A DNA stretch of 44,855 nt from assembly GCF_020438995.1 (NCBI RefSeq), contig NZ_JAGQTN010000262.1:1-44855 (forward strand). Reading direction: 5' to 3'. Every line of letters begins with the position of its first letter. Position 1 is the first letter of the stretch. Position numbers and translations under genes: made by a program. The notes beneath the pieces are model-generated. The model saw nothing but the letters and a program-made list of their open reading frames with translations, was not told the DNA's origin and made no database searches. This document shows positions 14,927 through 23,332 of this stretch, one piece after another. The stretch comes from Gordonia sp. (in: high G+C Gram-positive bacteria) (GTDB lineage Bacteria > Actinomycetota > Actinomycetes > Mycobacteriales > Mycobacteriaceae).

Positions 14927-16180
14927 GTGCGCGTACTCGTGATCGGCTCGGGCGGCCGCGAACATGCCCTGCTCCTCGGACTCCGACGTGACCCGTCGGT
15001 CACCGACCTGCACGTGGCCCCCGGTAACGCGGGCACCGCGGCCGTCGCCACCAACCACGCCGTCGACGTCGCCTCCGGCGAGGCGGTCGTGGCGCTGGCC
15101 AGGCAGGTCGAGGCCGATCTCGTCGTCATCGGGCCGGAGGTGCCGCTGGTCCTCGGTGTCGCCGATGCCCTGCGCAAATCGGGTATCGCCACTTTCGGAC
15201 CGAGCGCCGAGGCGGCCCGGATCGAAGGATCCAAGGCATTCGCCAAGGACGTCATGGCGGCGGCCGGTGTGCGCACCGCACACGCCGAGGTCGTCGACAA
15301 CCCGGCCAAACTCGACGCCGCACTCGACCGGTTCGGTCCCACCTGGGTGGTCAAGGACGACGGCCTGGCCGCAGGAAAGGGCGTGGTGGTCACCGCCGAC
15401 CGCGCCGTGGCCCGCGACCACGCCGCCGAATGCCTCGAATCCGGACATCCCGTGCTCCTGGAAAGCTTCCTCGACGGACCCGAGGTCTCGCTGTTCTGCC
15501 TCGTCGACGGGGAGAACGTGGTGCCGCTGCTCCCGGCGCAGGACCACAAACGGGTCGGTGACAACGACACCGGACCCAACACCGGTGGCATGGGTGCCTA
15601 CACCCCGCTGCCGTGGCTGCCCGACGAAATGGTGACCCGGATCGTCGACGAGGTGGTCAAACCCGTTGCCGCGGAAATGGTTCGGCGCGAAGTTCCGTTC
15701 TCCGGCCTGCTGTACGCGGGCCTGGCGATCGGTGCCGACGGGCCGGCCGTCGTCGAATTCAACTGCCGCTTCGGCGATCCCGAAACCCAGGCGGTGCTCG
15801 CCCTGCTGGAATCACCCCTCGGCGAGGCGCTGAACGCCGTCGCCACCGGGACCCTCGATCAACTGCCGCCGCTGCACTGGTCCGACGGCGCCGCCGTCAC
15901 CGTCGTCGTGGCCGCCCAGAACTATCCCGGCACTCCACGCACCGGCGACGTCATCACCGGGGCAGGCGCCGACGGCGTCCTGCACGCCGGAACCAAACGC
16001 AACGACGACGGCGACATCGTCTCCTCCGGCGGACGGGTACTGGCCGTCATCGGCACGGGCGCCGACCTCGAACAGGCACGCGCCCAGGCCTACGAGCGCA
16101 TCGCGGCCATCAAACTCCCCGGCAGCCACCACCGCACCGACATAGGCAAAGCCGCCCTCGAAGGACGCATCGCACTGTAG
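14927..16180 (+). CDS. purD: Phosphoribosylamine-glycine ligase PurD
   Basis: ATP-grasp ligase making glycinamide ribonucleotide from phosphoribosylamine, glycine and ATP in purine synthesis. 417 residues, normal length. Signatures are [16 protein letters not shown] at the very N-terminus, [39 protein letters not shown] and [15 protein letters not shown]. The GTG start at 14927 is fixed by the N-terminal nucleotide-binding motif; open sequence upstream is not part of the gene. A -10 box seven bases before the start indicates a leaderless mRNA, and a DnaA box lies about 40 bp upstream. Confidence 0.96.
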   Translation: MRVLVIGSGGREHALLLGLRRDPSVTDLHVAPGNAGTAAVATNHAVDVASGEAVVALARQVEADLVVIGPEVPLVLGVADALRKSGIATFGPSAEAARIEGSKAFAKDVMAAAGVRTAHAEVVDNPAKLDAALDRFGPTWVVKDDGLAAGKGVVVTADRAVARDHAAECLESGHPVLLESFLDGPEVSLFCLVDGENVVPLLPAQDHKRVGDNDTGPNTGGMGAYTPLPWLPDEMVTRIVDEVVKPVAAEMVRREVPFSGLLYAGLAIGADGPAVVEFNCRFGDPETQAVLALLESPLGEALNAVATGTLDQLPPLHWSDGAAVTVVVAAQNYPGTPRTGDVITGAGADGVLHAGTKRNDDGDIVSSGGRVLAVIGTGADLEQARAQAYERIAAIKLPGSHHRTDIGKAALEGRIAL

Positions 16181-16271
16181 ATCCTGACGCCGTTGCTTCG
16201 GCAGACGAAACACGGCCGGACCTGTGTGGTTTTCGTGGAAACCGGCGCGCTGCCCACATCGGTTTGGGACG

Positions 16272-16874
16272 ATGAAACCCATGACGTCAGCGGCGACCCC
16301 TAAGGGAGTGCGCAGGCGTTCCAGGCTCATCGAGGCGGCCGGAGCGCTCCTTCTCGAAGGCGGGTTCGATGCTGTCCGCCACCGAGCCGTCGCCGATCGG
16401 GCCGAGCTGCCGCTCGCGTCCACCACCTACTACTTCGGGTCTCTCGAAGACCTCATGGCGCAGGCCGCCGACTATGTGTGCCGCTGTGACGAGGCGGCCA
16501 TCACCGCACGCGGGGCCGCACTGCGTCGTCGGCGGCGTGGGGCCCGCGCCATGGCCGACGCCCTCGCCGAGGTGTTCGTCGGGCCGGATGCGAGCGTCCA
16601 CGACCTCGCCGTCCGCTACGAGATGTTCGCGCTCGCCCCCCGCTACGCCCTGCTCAACGCCGTCATCGCCGATCACCACGCGCTCCTGGCCGGCGTGCAT
16701 ACCGACGTCCTGCAGAAATCCGGTCGGCTCGCCGACCCCGTCCACGTGCGCTGTCTCATCGCTGTCGAAGACGGGGCCGTCATGGGTGCGCTCGGCCAAC
16801 ATCCCACCGAACCCATCAACGCCGCCCGCGAGGCGCTGGTCTCGGTGGTGGACGTGTTGGCTCCGCCGAATTGA
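16272..16874 (+). CDS. TetR family transcriptional regulator
   Basis: Repressor-type protein of about 200 residues. The N-terminal helix-turn-helix is visible: RSRLIEAAGALLLEGGFDAV, VADRAELPLAST and the recognition helix STTYYFGSLEDLM. The C-terminal ligand domain is mostly helical (GARAMADALAEVFVGPD) and not assignable to a ligand. ATG 16272 is used; ATG 16281 is equally possible and no strong ribosome binding site decides. It sits between purD and recQ, 91 bases after purD, so its targets are not evident from position. Confidence 0.85.
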   Translation: MKPMTSAATPKGVRRRSRLIEAAGALLLEGGFDAVRHRAVADRAELPLASTTYYFGSLEDLMAQAADYVCRCDEAAITARGAALRRRRRGARAMADALAEVFVGPDASVHDLAVRYEMFALAPRYALLNAVIADHHALLAGVHTDVLQKSGRLADPVHVRCLIAVEDGAVMGALGQHPTEPINAAREALVSVVDVLAPPN

Positions 16875-16969
16875 TACTGAGGGCTTTGCCTATGCCGGCT
16901 GGATGAGAAACCAGCAGGTGGGGGCGGTGAGAGGCCAAGCTGGGGATGTAGTCGCCACGACGACCGGAA

Positions 16970-16991
16970 ATGTCGTGGTGGCCGATAGGGT
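16970..16991 (+). promoter_or_regulatory. Candidate recQ promoter (possible DNA-damage type)
   Basis: TAGGGT (16986-16991) lies six bases before the recQ ATG. Upstream, ATGTCGTGG (16970-16978) partly matches the mycobacterial PafBC/RecA-independent damage promoter (TTGTCRGTG-N7-8-TANNNT). The spacing is one base short and two positions differ. GGGTGGGGGG before the ATG could also serve as a ribosome binding site. Confidence 0.35.
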
Positions 16992-16997
16992 GGGGGG

Positions 16998-18977
16998 ATG
17001 CCGCCGAGTGTTTCCGATCCGTATGCGGACGTGCCGTTTTTTGATGACGTGCCGCCGGACGAGTACGACGACGTGCCACCATCCGACGAGGGATGGGGGC
17101 AGCCGGGGGAACTGCCGCAAGCGACTGCGCCCGCGAGGTTCGGGTCGGCGATCGAGGCGTTGCGGACCGTATTCGGATACGACGCGTTCCGGGGCGACCA
17201 GGCGGCGATCGTCGAGCAGGTGATCGGCGGGGGCGACGCGATCGTGCTCATGCCGACCGGTGGCGGTAAGTCCATCACCTACCAGGTGCCGGCGCTGGTC
17301 CGGGAGGGCACGGGGCTGGTGATCAGTCCGCTCATCGCGCTCATGCACGACCAGGTCGATGCGCTGCGGGCCAGTGGTGTGCGCGCGGCCTACCTCAATT
17401 CGACCCAGTCGGCGCAGGAACGTGGCGAGGTCGAGAATGCTTATCTGACAGGGCAACTCGATCTTCTGTACGTGGCTCCCGAACGATTGTCGGGGGCGCA
17501 GACCACGCAGTTGCTCCAGCGCGGCACGCTCAGTGTCATCGCGATCGACGAGGCGCATTGCGTGTCGCAGTGGGGTCATGACTTCCGGCCCGACTACCTC
17601 GCGCTCGGGGATCTGGCCGAGCGTTTCCCCGGTGTACCGCGAATGGCGTTGACCGCCACCGCAACCCGTGAAACGCACCGGGAGATCACCGAACGGCTCA
17701 GGCTCGGCGATGCCAAGCATTTCGTCGCGAGTTTCGACCGGCCCAACATCCAATACCGGATCGACGCCAAAGCCGACCCGCGCAGGCAACTGGTCTCGTT
17801 TATCCGGTCGGTCCCCGAACTCGTCGGCGTGGACGGCCCGGTCGTCGGCATCGTGTACGCGCTCAGCCGCAAGAGCGTCGAGCAGACGGCAGAGTTCCTG
17901 TGCAAGCAGGGATTTGACGCGCTACCCTATCACGCCGGACTCGACGCCCGGGTGCGTGCGTACAATCAGGCCCGATTCCTGCGCGAGGACGGCGTGATCG
18001 TCGTGGCGACCATCGCGTTCGGGATGGGCATCGACAAACCGGATGTGCGTTTCGTCGCCCACATCGACCTGCCCAAATCGGTCGAAGGCTACTACCAGGA
18101 GACCGGCCGCGCCGGCCGCGACGGGCAGGCGTCGGTGGCGTGGATGGCATACGGCCTGGCCGACGTGGTTCAGCAACGCAGGCTCATCGACTCCAGCCCC
18201 GGTGACCTGGCGTTCAAGATTCGGCTCGGTCAGCACCTCGACGCCATGCTTGCCCTGTGCGAGACGGTGTCGTGCCGCAGACAGAACCTGCTCGGCTACT
18301 TCGGTCAGGAATCGGCGCCGTGCGGCAACTGCGACACCTGCCTGCAACCACCCGAGACGTTCGATGGCCTCATCCCGGCGCAAAAGCTGCTGTCGACGAT
18401 CTGGCGGCTCGACCGCGAACGCGGCCAGAAGTTCGGCGCCGGGCACCTCATCGACATCCTGCGCGGCAAGGACACCGAACGCATCCGCACCCAGCGACAC
18501 GACGGACTGAGCACCTACGGCATCGGCACCGACCTGTCCGACCAGGACTGGCGCAGCGTCGTCCGGCAGTTGCTGGCCCGCGGAATCCTCACCGCCCAAG
18601 GCGAATACGGCACGCTGATCCTCGGGGACGACGCCGGCGGGGTGCTCCGTGGCCAGACTCCGGTACCGTTGCGCCGTGACGTCATCGGCCGGGTGACGGG
18701 TTCGGGATCGGGACCGAAAGCGCGAAAGGCCACCGCCGCCGACGACCTCGACCCCGCCGACCAGGACCTGTTCGAGGCATTGCGCACCTGGCGCACCGCC
18801 ACCGCCAAGGAGCAGGACGTGCCCGCGTACGTCGTGTTCAGCAACGCCACCCTGCAGGCCCTGGCCGCCCACCGTCCGGTCACCCTCGACCAACTCGGTG
18901 CCATCAGCGGCATCGGCGAGAAGAAGCGTGAGACATACGGCGAGGCCGTGCTCGCGGTCATTGCCGAACACGGCTGA
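16998..18977 (+). CDS. recQ: ATP-dependent DNA helicase RecQ
   Basis: Classical RecQ with 659 residues: an acidic N-terminal extension (about 1-45, DVPFFDDVPPDEYDDVPPSD), Walker A MPTGGGKS (85-92), DEAH box IDEAHCVSQWGHDFRPDY, motif VI YYQETGRAGRDG, the RQC Zn cluster (CRRQNLLGYFGQE and CGNCDTC) and a C-terminal HRDC domain ending GIGEKKRETYGEAVL. It unwinds 3' overhangs and works in recombination and fork repair. The start ATG at 16998 follows a G-rich stretch and a TAGGGT box. It is the second RecQ-type helicase in the window; the other (8370-10628) lacks HRDC. Confidence 0.95.
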   Translation: MPPSVSDPYADVPFFDDVPPDEYDDVPPSDEGWGQPGELPQATAPARFGSAIEALRTVFGYDAFRGDQAAIVEQVIGGGDAIVLMPTGGGKSITYQVPALVREGTGLVISPLIALMHDQVDALRASGVRAAYLNSTQSAQERGEVENAYLTGQLDLLYVAPERLSGAQTTQLLQRGTLSVIAIDEAHCVSQWGHDFRPDYLALGDLAERFPGVPRMALTATATRETHREITERLRLGDAKHFVASFDRPNIQYRIDAKADPRRQLVSFIRSVPELVGVDGPVVGIVYALSRKSVEQTAEFLCKQGFDALPYHAGLDARVRAYNQARFLREDGVIVVATIAFGMGIDKPDVRFVAHIDLPKSVEGYYQETGRAGRDGQASVAWMAYGLADVVQQRRLIDSSPGDLAFKIRLGQHLDAMLALCETVSCRRQNLLGYFGQESAPCGNCDTCLQPPETFDGLIPAQKLLSTIWRLDRERGQKFGAGHLIDILRGKDTERIRTQRHDGLSTYGIGTDLSDQDWRSVVRQLLARGILTAQGEYGTLILGDDAGGVLRGQTPVPLRRDVIGRVTGSGSGPKARKATAADDLDPADQDLFEALRTWRTATAKEQDVPAYVVFSNATLQALAAHRPVTLDQLGAISGIGEKKRETYGEAVLAVIAEHG

Positions 18978-18987
18978 GTCCCCGGAG

Positions 18988-18996
18988 TTATCCACA
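18988..18996 (+). promoter_or_regulatory. DnaA-box match downstream of recQ
   Basis: A second perfect TTATCCACA, 11 bases after the recQ stop codon. It is isolated, so it is not an origin. Confidence 0.4.
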
Positions 18997-19069
18997 GCCA
19001 GGAAATCGCAGGCCCGGAGCATCCGGATCCACGGTTGAATAGATGGCTATGGGAGGGGAGGAATTTACT

Positions 19070-19630
19070 ATGACAGCTATGACCTCGGATGTGCTCGGGC
19101 TGCCGCGCGGCAGGGCACTGACCCGCGACGATCTCGACGCGATGCCCGATGATGGGCACCGATACGAACTCATCGACGGGATTCTCATCGTGAGCCCGGC
19201 ACCGCGGCGGGTGCATCAGCGGGCGGTGATGCGGCTGGGTGTGCTGTTGTTCGAGGCGTGCCCGGACGATGCAGAACTGCTGCCGGCACCCTTTGACGTC
19301 GTACTCGCCGACGATACGGTCATCCAGCCGGACCTGCTCGTCGCCCCGGACGCCGACTACACCGACCGCGACCTGCCGGTCGCACCGATGCTGGCGATCG
19401 AGGTGCTCTCGCCGTCGACGCGGGGTATCGACCTGTTGCTGAAGAAGGACAGGCTGCTGCGGGCCGGGTGCGCGCACTACTGGGTCGTCGATCCCGACGA
19501 ACCGTCGATCGTTGCGTGGACCCTGGTCGACGGAGCCTACCAGGAGTCGGCGCGGGCATCCGGGGACGACGCGTTCACCGTTACCGAACCGTTCGCGTTC
19601 TCGGCGACGCCCGACGATTTGGTGCACTGA
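19070..19630 (+). CDS. Uma2 family protein (PD-(D/E)XK nuclease fold)
   Basis: A 186-residue member of the Uma2/DUF820 family, restriction-endonuclease-like proteins of unknown cellular role that are often found in large paralogous sets. Visible elements are DDGHRYELIDGILIVSPAP, HQRAVMRLGVLL, then TVIQPDLLVAPDADY (catalytic Asp region) and LAIEVLSPSTRGIDLLLKKDRL (the E-x-K region with downstream Lys). ATG 19070 is preferred over ATG 19043 because the excellent ribosome binding site GGGGAGGA lies seven bases before it. Not linked to a recognisable toxin or restriction partner. Confidence 0.88.
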   Translation: MTAMTSDVLGLPRGRALTRDDLDAMPDDGHRYELIDGILIVSPAPRRVHQRAVMRLGVLLFEACPDDAELLPAPFDVVLADDTVIQPDLLVAPDADYTDRDLPVAPMLAIEVLSPSTRGIDLLLKKDRLLRAGCAHYWVVDPDEPSIVAWTLVDGAYQESARASGDDAFTVTEPFAFSATPDDLVH

Positions 19631-19640
19631 TCGGGTCCGC

Positions 19641-19976
19641 TCAGTCGCGGTTGCCGGACTCCATGTCGTCGGGGTTCATCAGGCCGTCGCGGGCACGTTG
19701 CTCCTGATAGACCAGGCGGCCGATGCGGTGGGCCACCACCGGGGCGGTGATCAGCGCGAACATCGCGGCCAGCACCAGCATGCCGACGTCGATGTGGTCG
19801 CTGCCGAGGCGGATTGCCGAACCGGTGAGGATCAGCAACAGGCCGAACGTCTGCGGTTTGGTGGCCGCGTGCATCCGGGACAGGGTGTCGGGGAAACGGA
19901 TCAGACCGATCGCGGTGGTCAGCGCCAGCACCGACCCGGTCACCAGCAGCACCGACGAGACGACGTCCCAGATCAT
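19641..19976 (-). CDS. mnhG: Na+/H+ antiporter subunit MnhG/MrpG
   Basis: Last gene of the Mrp cation/proton antiporter operon. 111 residues with three hydrophobic helices; ALTTAIGLIRFPDTLSRMHAATKPQTFGLLL is the family hallmark region. Small membrane subunit needed for complex assembly. The start overlaps the mnhF stop by four bases. It converges with the Uma2 gene, with only ten bases between the stops. Confidence 0.93.
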   Translation of the reverse strand: MIWDVVSSVLLVTGSVLALTTAIGLIRFPDTLSRMHAATKPQTFGLLLILTGSAIRLGSDHIDVGMLVLAAMFALITAPVVAHRIGRLVYQEQRARDGLMNPDDMESGNRD

Positions 19977-20236
19977 GACTGATCGTCCCGCACCCGGAAT
20001 CGGGCGATCGAGATCGACCCGATGAAACTGAGCAGGCTCAGCGCGACGATCGCCGGGATCACCGTCGAATCACCGCTGTAGGCGGCCCACGCCGCGAGCC
20101 CGCACATACACAACGCCACCAGCACATCGAGGGCGACGACCCGGTCCAGCGACGTCGGGCCCATCAGGATGCGGGCGCTCGTCAGCACCGCCGAGATGAG
20201 CAGCAGGACGGTCACGACCGTCCACACGATCGTCAT
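19973..20236 (-). CDS. mnhF: Na+/H+ antiporter subunit MnhF/MrpF
   Basis: 87-residue membrane subunit with three helices; ARILMGPTSLDRVVALDVLVAL is the conserved MrpF core, which contains the Asp important in this subunit. Overlaps mnhE and mnhG by four bases each, so translation is coupled. Confidence 0.92.
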   Translation of the reverse strand: MTIVWTVVTVLLLISAVLTSARILMGPTSLDRVVALDVLVALCMCGLAAWAAYSGDSTVIPAIVALSLLSFIGSISIARFRVRDDQS

Positions 20237-21093
20237 GACTGTCCCTCCTGCTTGTCGTGTCCCTGCTTGTCGTGTCCCTGCTTGTCGTGTCCCCGCTTGT
20301 CCAGGCGCCGCCGAGCCTGCTGCGAGACGTGATGGAACTCGTCATCGATGCCGTGGTAGGGGCTCGGATGCCATTCGCTGTCACGCTCGAACGCCCGGAT
20401 GAAGGCCCGCTCCACCCACGCCACCGATTTGTAGAACGCCTTGACCCGGGCCTCGCTGCGGACGTCGAAGATGTGCACGTACAGCATGCGGCGGCGATGG
20501 TCGATCTCCAGAACCATCGTGCCCGGCACCAGGTTCATGTAGTCGACGGCCAGGGTGAGCACCATGTCGGACTTGATGGCCACGCGCACCCGCACCACCG
20601 CGCCCAGCGGAGGTTTGCCCGGGCGGATCGCGGCCCATGCGACCTGTGCGCTCGACACGCAGAAATCGACCATGAGCCGGGCGACGATCTGCAGCAGCAC
20701 GAACGGGTGCAGCCGGCCCTCGACCGGCACGCGGGGCAGCGGCAGCAGGATCATGATCGCCAGCGCCACCCCGATACCGCCGAGCACGTTCGCCCACGAG
20801 ATGGTGCCCCACAGCAACACCCACACCGACGTCAGCCAGGTGATCGTCCACAACCGGACCGCGACCTCGCGGGCGTCGCCGCCGAGCCATTTGGGCAGCC
20901 GGATCTTGCCGTGCAGCCACACCCAGAACCCGAGGACGGCCCACGCGACCACCAGGAACGACAGCCGCCACACATTGATCAGCGCCGACCGGATCGGTCC
21001 CTTCTTGGCCACCGGATACCGTTCTGCCAGCGCCGAACGCAACTCCTCCCGCTTCGACGTCCTGCCCGGATCGGCCGGCATCTGCCCGCTCAC
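20233..21093 (-). CDS. mnhE: Na+/H+ antiporter subunit MnhE/MrpE
   Basis: 286 residues, longer than the ~160 of many MrpE proteins because it has a ~40-residue charged N-terminal part and a C-terminal tail. The core shows NVWRLSFLVVAWAVLGFW, two more helices, RLHPFVLLQIVARLMVDF and VDYMNLVPGTMVLEIDHRRR, typical of the family. The last ~20 residues are a 5-residue repeat (KQGHD) encoded by a 15-bp tandem repeat. Start GTG at 21093 in a GTGA overlap with mnhD. Confidence 0.92.
   Translation of the reverse strand: MSGQMPADPGRTSKREELRSALAERYPVAKKGPIRSALINVWRLSFLVVAWAVLGFWVWLHGKIRLPKWLGGDAREVAVRLWTITWLTSVWVLLWGTISWANVLGGIGVALAIMILLPLPRVPVEGRLHPFVLLQIVARLMVDFCVSSAQVAWAAIRPGKPPLGAVVRVRVAIKSDMVLTLAVDYMNLVPGTMVLEIDHRRRMLYVHIFDVRSEARVKAFYKSVAWVERAFIRAFERDSEWHPSPYHGIDDEFHHVSQQARRRLDKRGHDKQGHDKQGHDKQEGQS
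20248..20302. repeat. 15-bp tandem repeat at mnhE 3' end
   Basis: CTGCTTGTCGTGTCC is repeated perfectly at 20248, 20263 and 20278 with a degenerate copy at 20293. In frame it encodes (GHDKQ)n at the MrpE C-terminus. Confidence 0.95.
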
Positions 21094-22706
21094 TGACCGT
21101 CACCTCCGAGAACTGCTTCGACATACACGCCCCGGTCGACGACGTTTTCTGCTGCGCGGTCGGTGAAGTCGAAGATCGGGCCGGCCCAGATCGTCAGCAC
21201 CAGACCGGCCGCGACCATCGCCGCCGTCGGCAGCACCATGCCCAGCGGCATCCGGCCCACGTCCTCACGTTCGTCGAAGGCAATGTCGTCGGCGCTCTCG
21301 TCGATGAGGGCCGACGGGGTGACGTCGGCGAGGTCGCCTTCGGGGGCGTCGGCGCGGGGCCGCCAGAAGCCTTTGGTCCAGATGCGGGCCATCACGTACA
21401 GCGTGAGCAGGCTCGTCACCACACCGCCGCCGATGAGCACCCATGCGAGCACCGAGCCGTCCTCGCCGCCGGCCTCCAGCAGCGCGACTTTGCCGATGAA
21501 CCCGGAGAACGGGGGGATACCGCCCAGGTTGAGCGCGGGGATCAGGAACAGCACGGCCAGCACCGGGCTGGCGATGAGACCGCCGAGCCTGCGCAGCGAC
21601 GCAGACCCGGCCTGCCGCTCGATGAGTCCGACCACCAGGAACAGCGTCGTCTGCACCAGAATGTGGTGCGCCACGTAGTAGATGGCCGCCGACATGCCGA
21701 TCTTCGACGACAACGCGATTCCGAACACCATGTAACCGATGTGGCTGACCAGGGTGAACGACAGCAGACGTTTGATGTCGGCCTGCGCGATCGCGCCCAT
21801 GATACCGATCAGCATCGTCGCCAGGGCCGCGATGAGCAGCACGTTGTCCATCGAGCCGCCCGGGAAGAGCAGCGAATGGGTGCGCATGATCGCGTACACG
21901 CCGACCTTGGTGAGCAGGCCCGCGAACACAGCGGTCACCGGGGCGGGGGCGGTCGGATACGAGTCTGGCAGCCACGTCGACAGTGGGAACACCGCGGCCT
22001 TGATGCCGAAGGCCACCAGCAGGACCGCGAACAGCGCGTTGCGGGTGCCGTCGGGGACGTCGTCGAGGCGCACCGCCATCTCGGCGAGGTTGAGGGTGCC
22101 GGTGGTGGCGTAGGCGAACGCGATGCCCGCCAGGAAGATCAGCGACGACACCATCGACACCATCACGTACGACGCCCCGGCGCGCACCCGCTCGGAACTC
22201 GCTCCCAGCGTGAGCAGCACGAAGCTCGCCGCCAGCAGCACCTCGAACGAGACGAACAGGTTGAACAGGTCACCGGCGAGGAACGAGTTGCACACGCCCG
22301 CGGTGAGGATCAGATACGACGGCAGGAAGATCGACACCGGCTGTCGGGTGCTGGTGCCGTCGCGGATACCCTGGCCGATCGCGTACAGCACCACGCATAG
22401 CAGCACGATCGTCGACACCACCAGCATCAGCGCCGACAACTGGTCGACGACCAGCGTGATGCCGAGCGGGCCGTTCGGGTAACCCTTGTCGCCCCAGCCG
22501 CCGATCATCACCGCGAACGTGCCGTGTTCGCCGGTCAGATACAGCATCAGGCACGATGCGACGAACACCGTGGCCAGCGCGACGACGGTGACGGCGCGCT
22601 GGAAACGGGGACTGCGCCCGCGCAGCAGGGTCAGGGCGGCGGCGATCAGCGGGACCAGTGCCGGCAGCGTGACCAGCACCGGTATCCATGAACTCTGCGG
22701 AGTCAC
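21090..22706 (-). CDS. mnhD: Na+/H+ antiporter subunit MnhD/MrpD
   Basis: 538-residue proton-translocating subunit related to NuoM/NuoN of complex I, with about 14 helices. FVSFEVLLAASFVLL carries the conserved Glu in helix 5, and GIKAAVFPLSTWLPDSYPTAPAPVTA the conserved Lys and loop motif. A soluble acidic stretch (about 455-500, DAPEGDLADVTPSALIDESADD) lies between the last helices. GTG start at 22706 overlapping mnhC. Confidence 0.94.
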   Translation of the reverse strand: MTPQSSWIPVLVTLPALVPLIAAALTLLRGRSPRFQRAVTVVALATVFVASCLMLYLTGEHGTFAVMIGGWGDKGYPNGPLGITLVVDQLSALMLVVSTIVLLCVVLYAIGQGIRDGTSTRQPVSIFLPSYLILTAGVCNSFLAGDLFNLFVSFEVLLAASFVLLTLGASSERVRAGASYVMVSMVSSLIFLAGIAFAYATTGTLNLAEMAVRLDDVPDGTRNALFAVLLVAFGIKAAVFPLSTWLPDSYPTAPAPVTAVFAGLLTKVGVYAIMRTHSLLFPGGSMDNVLLIAALATMLIGIMGAIAQADIKRLLSFTLVSHIGYMVFGIALSSKIGMSAAIYYVAHHILVQTTLFLVVGLIERQAGSASLRRLGGLIASPVLAVLFLIPALNLGGIPPFSGFIGKVALLEAGGEDGSVLAWVLIGGGVVTSLLTLYVMARIWTKGFWRPRADAPEGDLADVTPSALIDESADDIAFDEREDVGRMPLGMVLPTAAMVAAGLVLTIWAGPIFDFTDRAAENVVDRGVYVEAVLGGDGQ

Positions 22707-23332
22707 GAGGCACCCCCCGCCGGGTTGTCGCGACCGGGTACCTCACCGGCGGATTCGGAGCCGGTGCGCCGCGGATCCTCGTCGGACATCTCGTCGCGGA
22801 AGTCGCCGGAGCTGGCCGGGATCAGGTCGGTCTCTATCTGGTCCTGGTGCAGGGCCTCGAACTCCTCGGGGGTCAGCGGGTTGCCGTCGTCGTCGTACAG
22901 GTCGCCGGCCGCGGTGTCGGCGAGAGTCACCGGGTCGTCGGTACGGTCGCGGTCGGGGGCGTCCGACAGCGAACCCTTCACGATCTTGACGTCCTCGGTG
23001 TCGTCGGACACCTCGTCGTCGTCGCGGTTGAGCACGAACAATCGGTAGACCATGGCCAGCACGAATGCCGCCACGCCCATGGTGATGACGATCGAGGTCA
23101 GCACCATCGCCTGGGCGAGCGGGTCGGCGTCACCGCCCTGCCCGGTCGAGGTGCGGCCTTTGATCGGTGGGTCGCCGGGCCCGCCGGAGACGACGACGAT
23201 CATCAGGTTGATCGCGTTGCCGCACAGCAGCAGGCCCAGCAGCATCCGAACGAGGCTGCGTTCGGTCAGCAGGTAGGCACCGCATGCCGCCAGCACGCCG
23301 ACGACGATGAGAAGTCCGAGGTTGATGCTCAC
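22703..23332 (-). CDS. mnhC: Na+/H+ antiporter subunit MnhC/MrpC with acidic tail
   Basis: NuoK-like subunit with three helices in the first ~110 residues (ERSLVRMLLGLLLCGNAINLM, DPLAQAMVLTSIVITMGVAAF). 209 residues in total, so about 95 residues of an acidic cytoplasmic tail (many Asp/Glu, DDDEVSDDTEDVKIVKGSLS and LTPEEFEALHQDQ) are added beyond the usual length. Overlaps both neighbours by four bases. The tail is a lineage feature of unknown role. Confidence 0.92.
   Translation of the reverse strand: MSINLGLLIVVGVLAACGAYLLTERSLVRMLLGLLLCGNAINLMIVVVSGGPGDPPIKGRTSTGQGGDADPLAQAMVLTSIVITMGVAAFVLAMVYRLFVLNRDDDEVSDDTEDVKIVKGSLSDAPDRDRTDDPVTLADTAAGDLYDDDGNPLTPEEFEALHQDQIETDLIPASSGDFRDEMSDEDPRRTGSESAGEVPGRDNPAGGAS

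Noticed and set aside
14882-18996. Replication origin
   Set aside because: Only two isolated DnaA boxes 4 kb apart, no AT-rich unwinding region and no dnaA/dnaN nearby.
19070-19630. Uma2 protein as part of a restriction or toxin-antitoxin system
   Set aside because: No methylase, antitoxin-like or other partner gene is adjacent; its neighbours are housekeeping genes.
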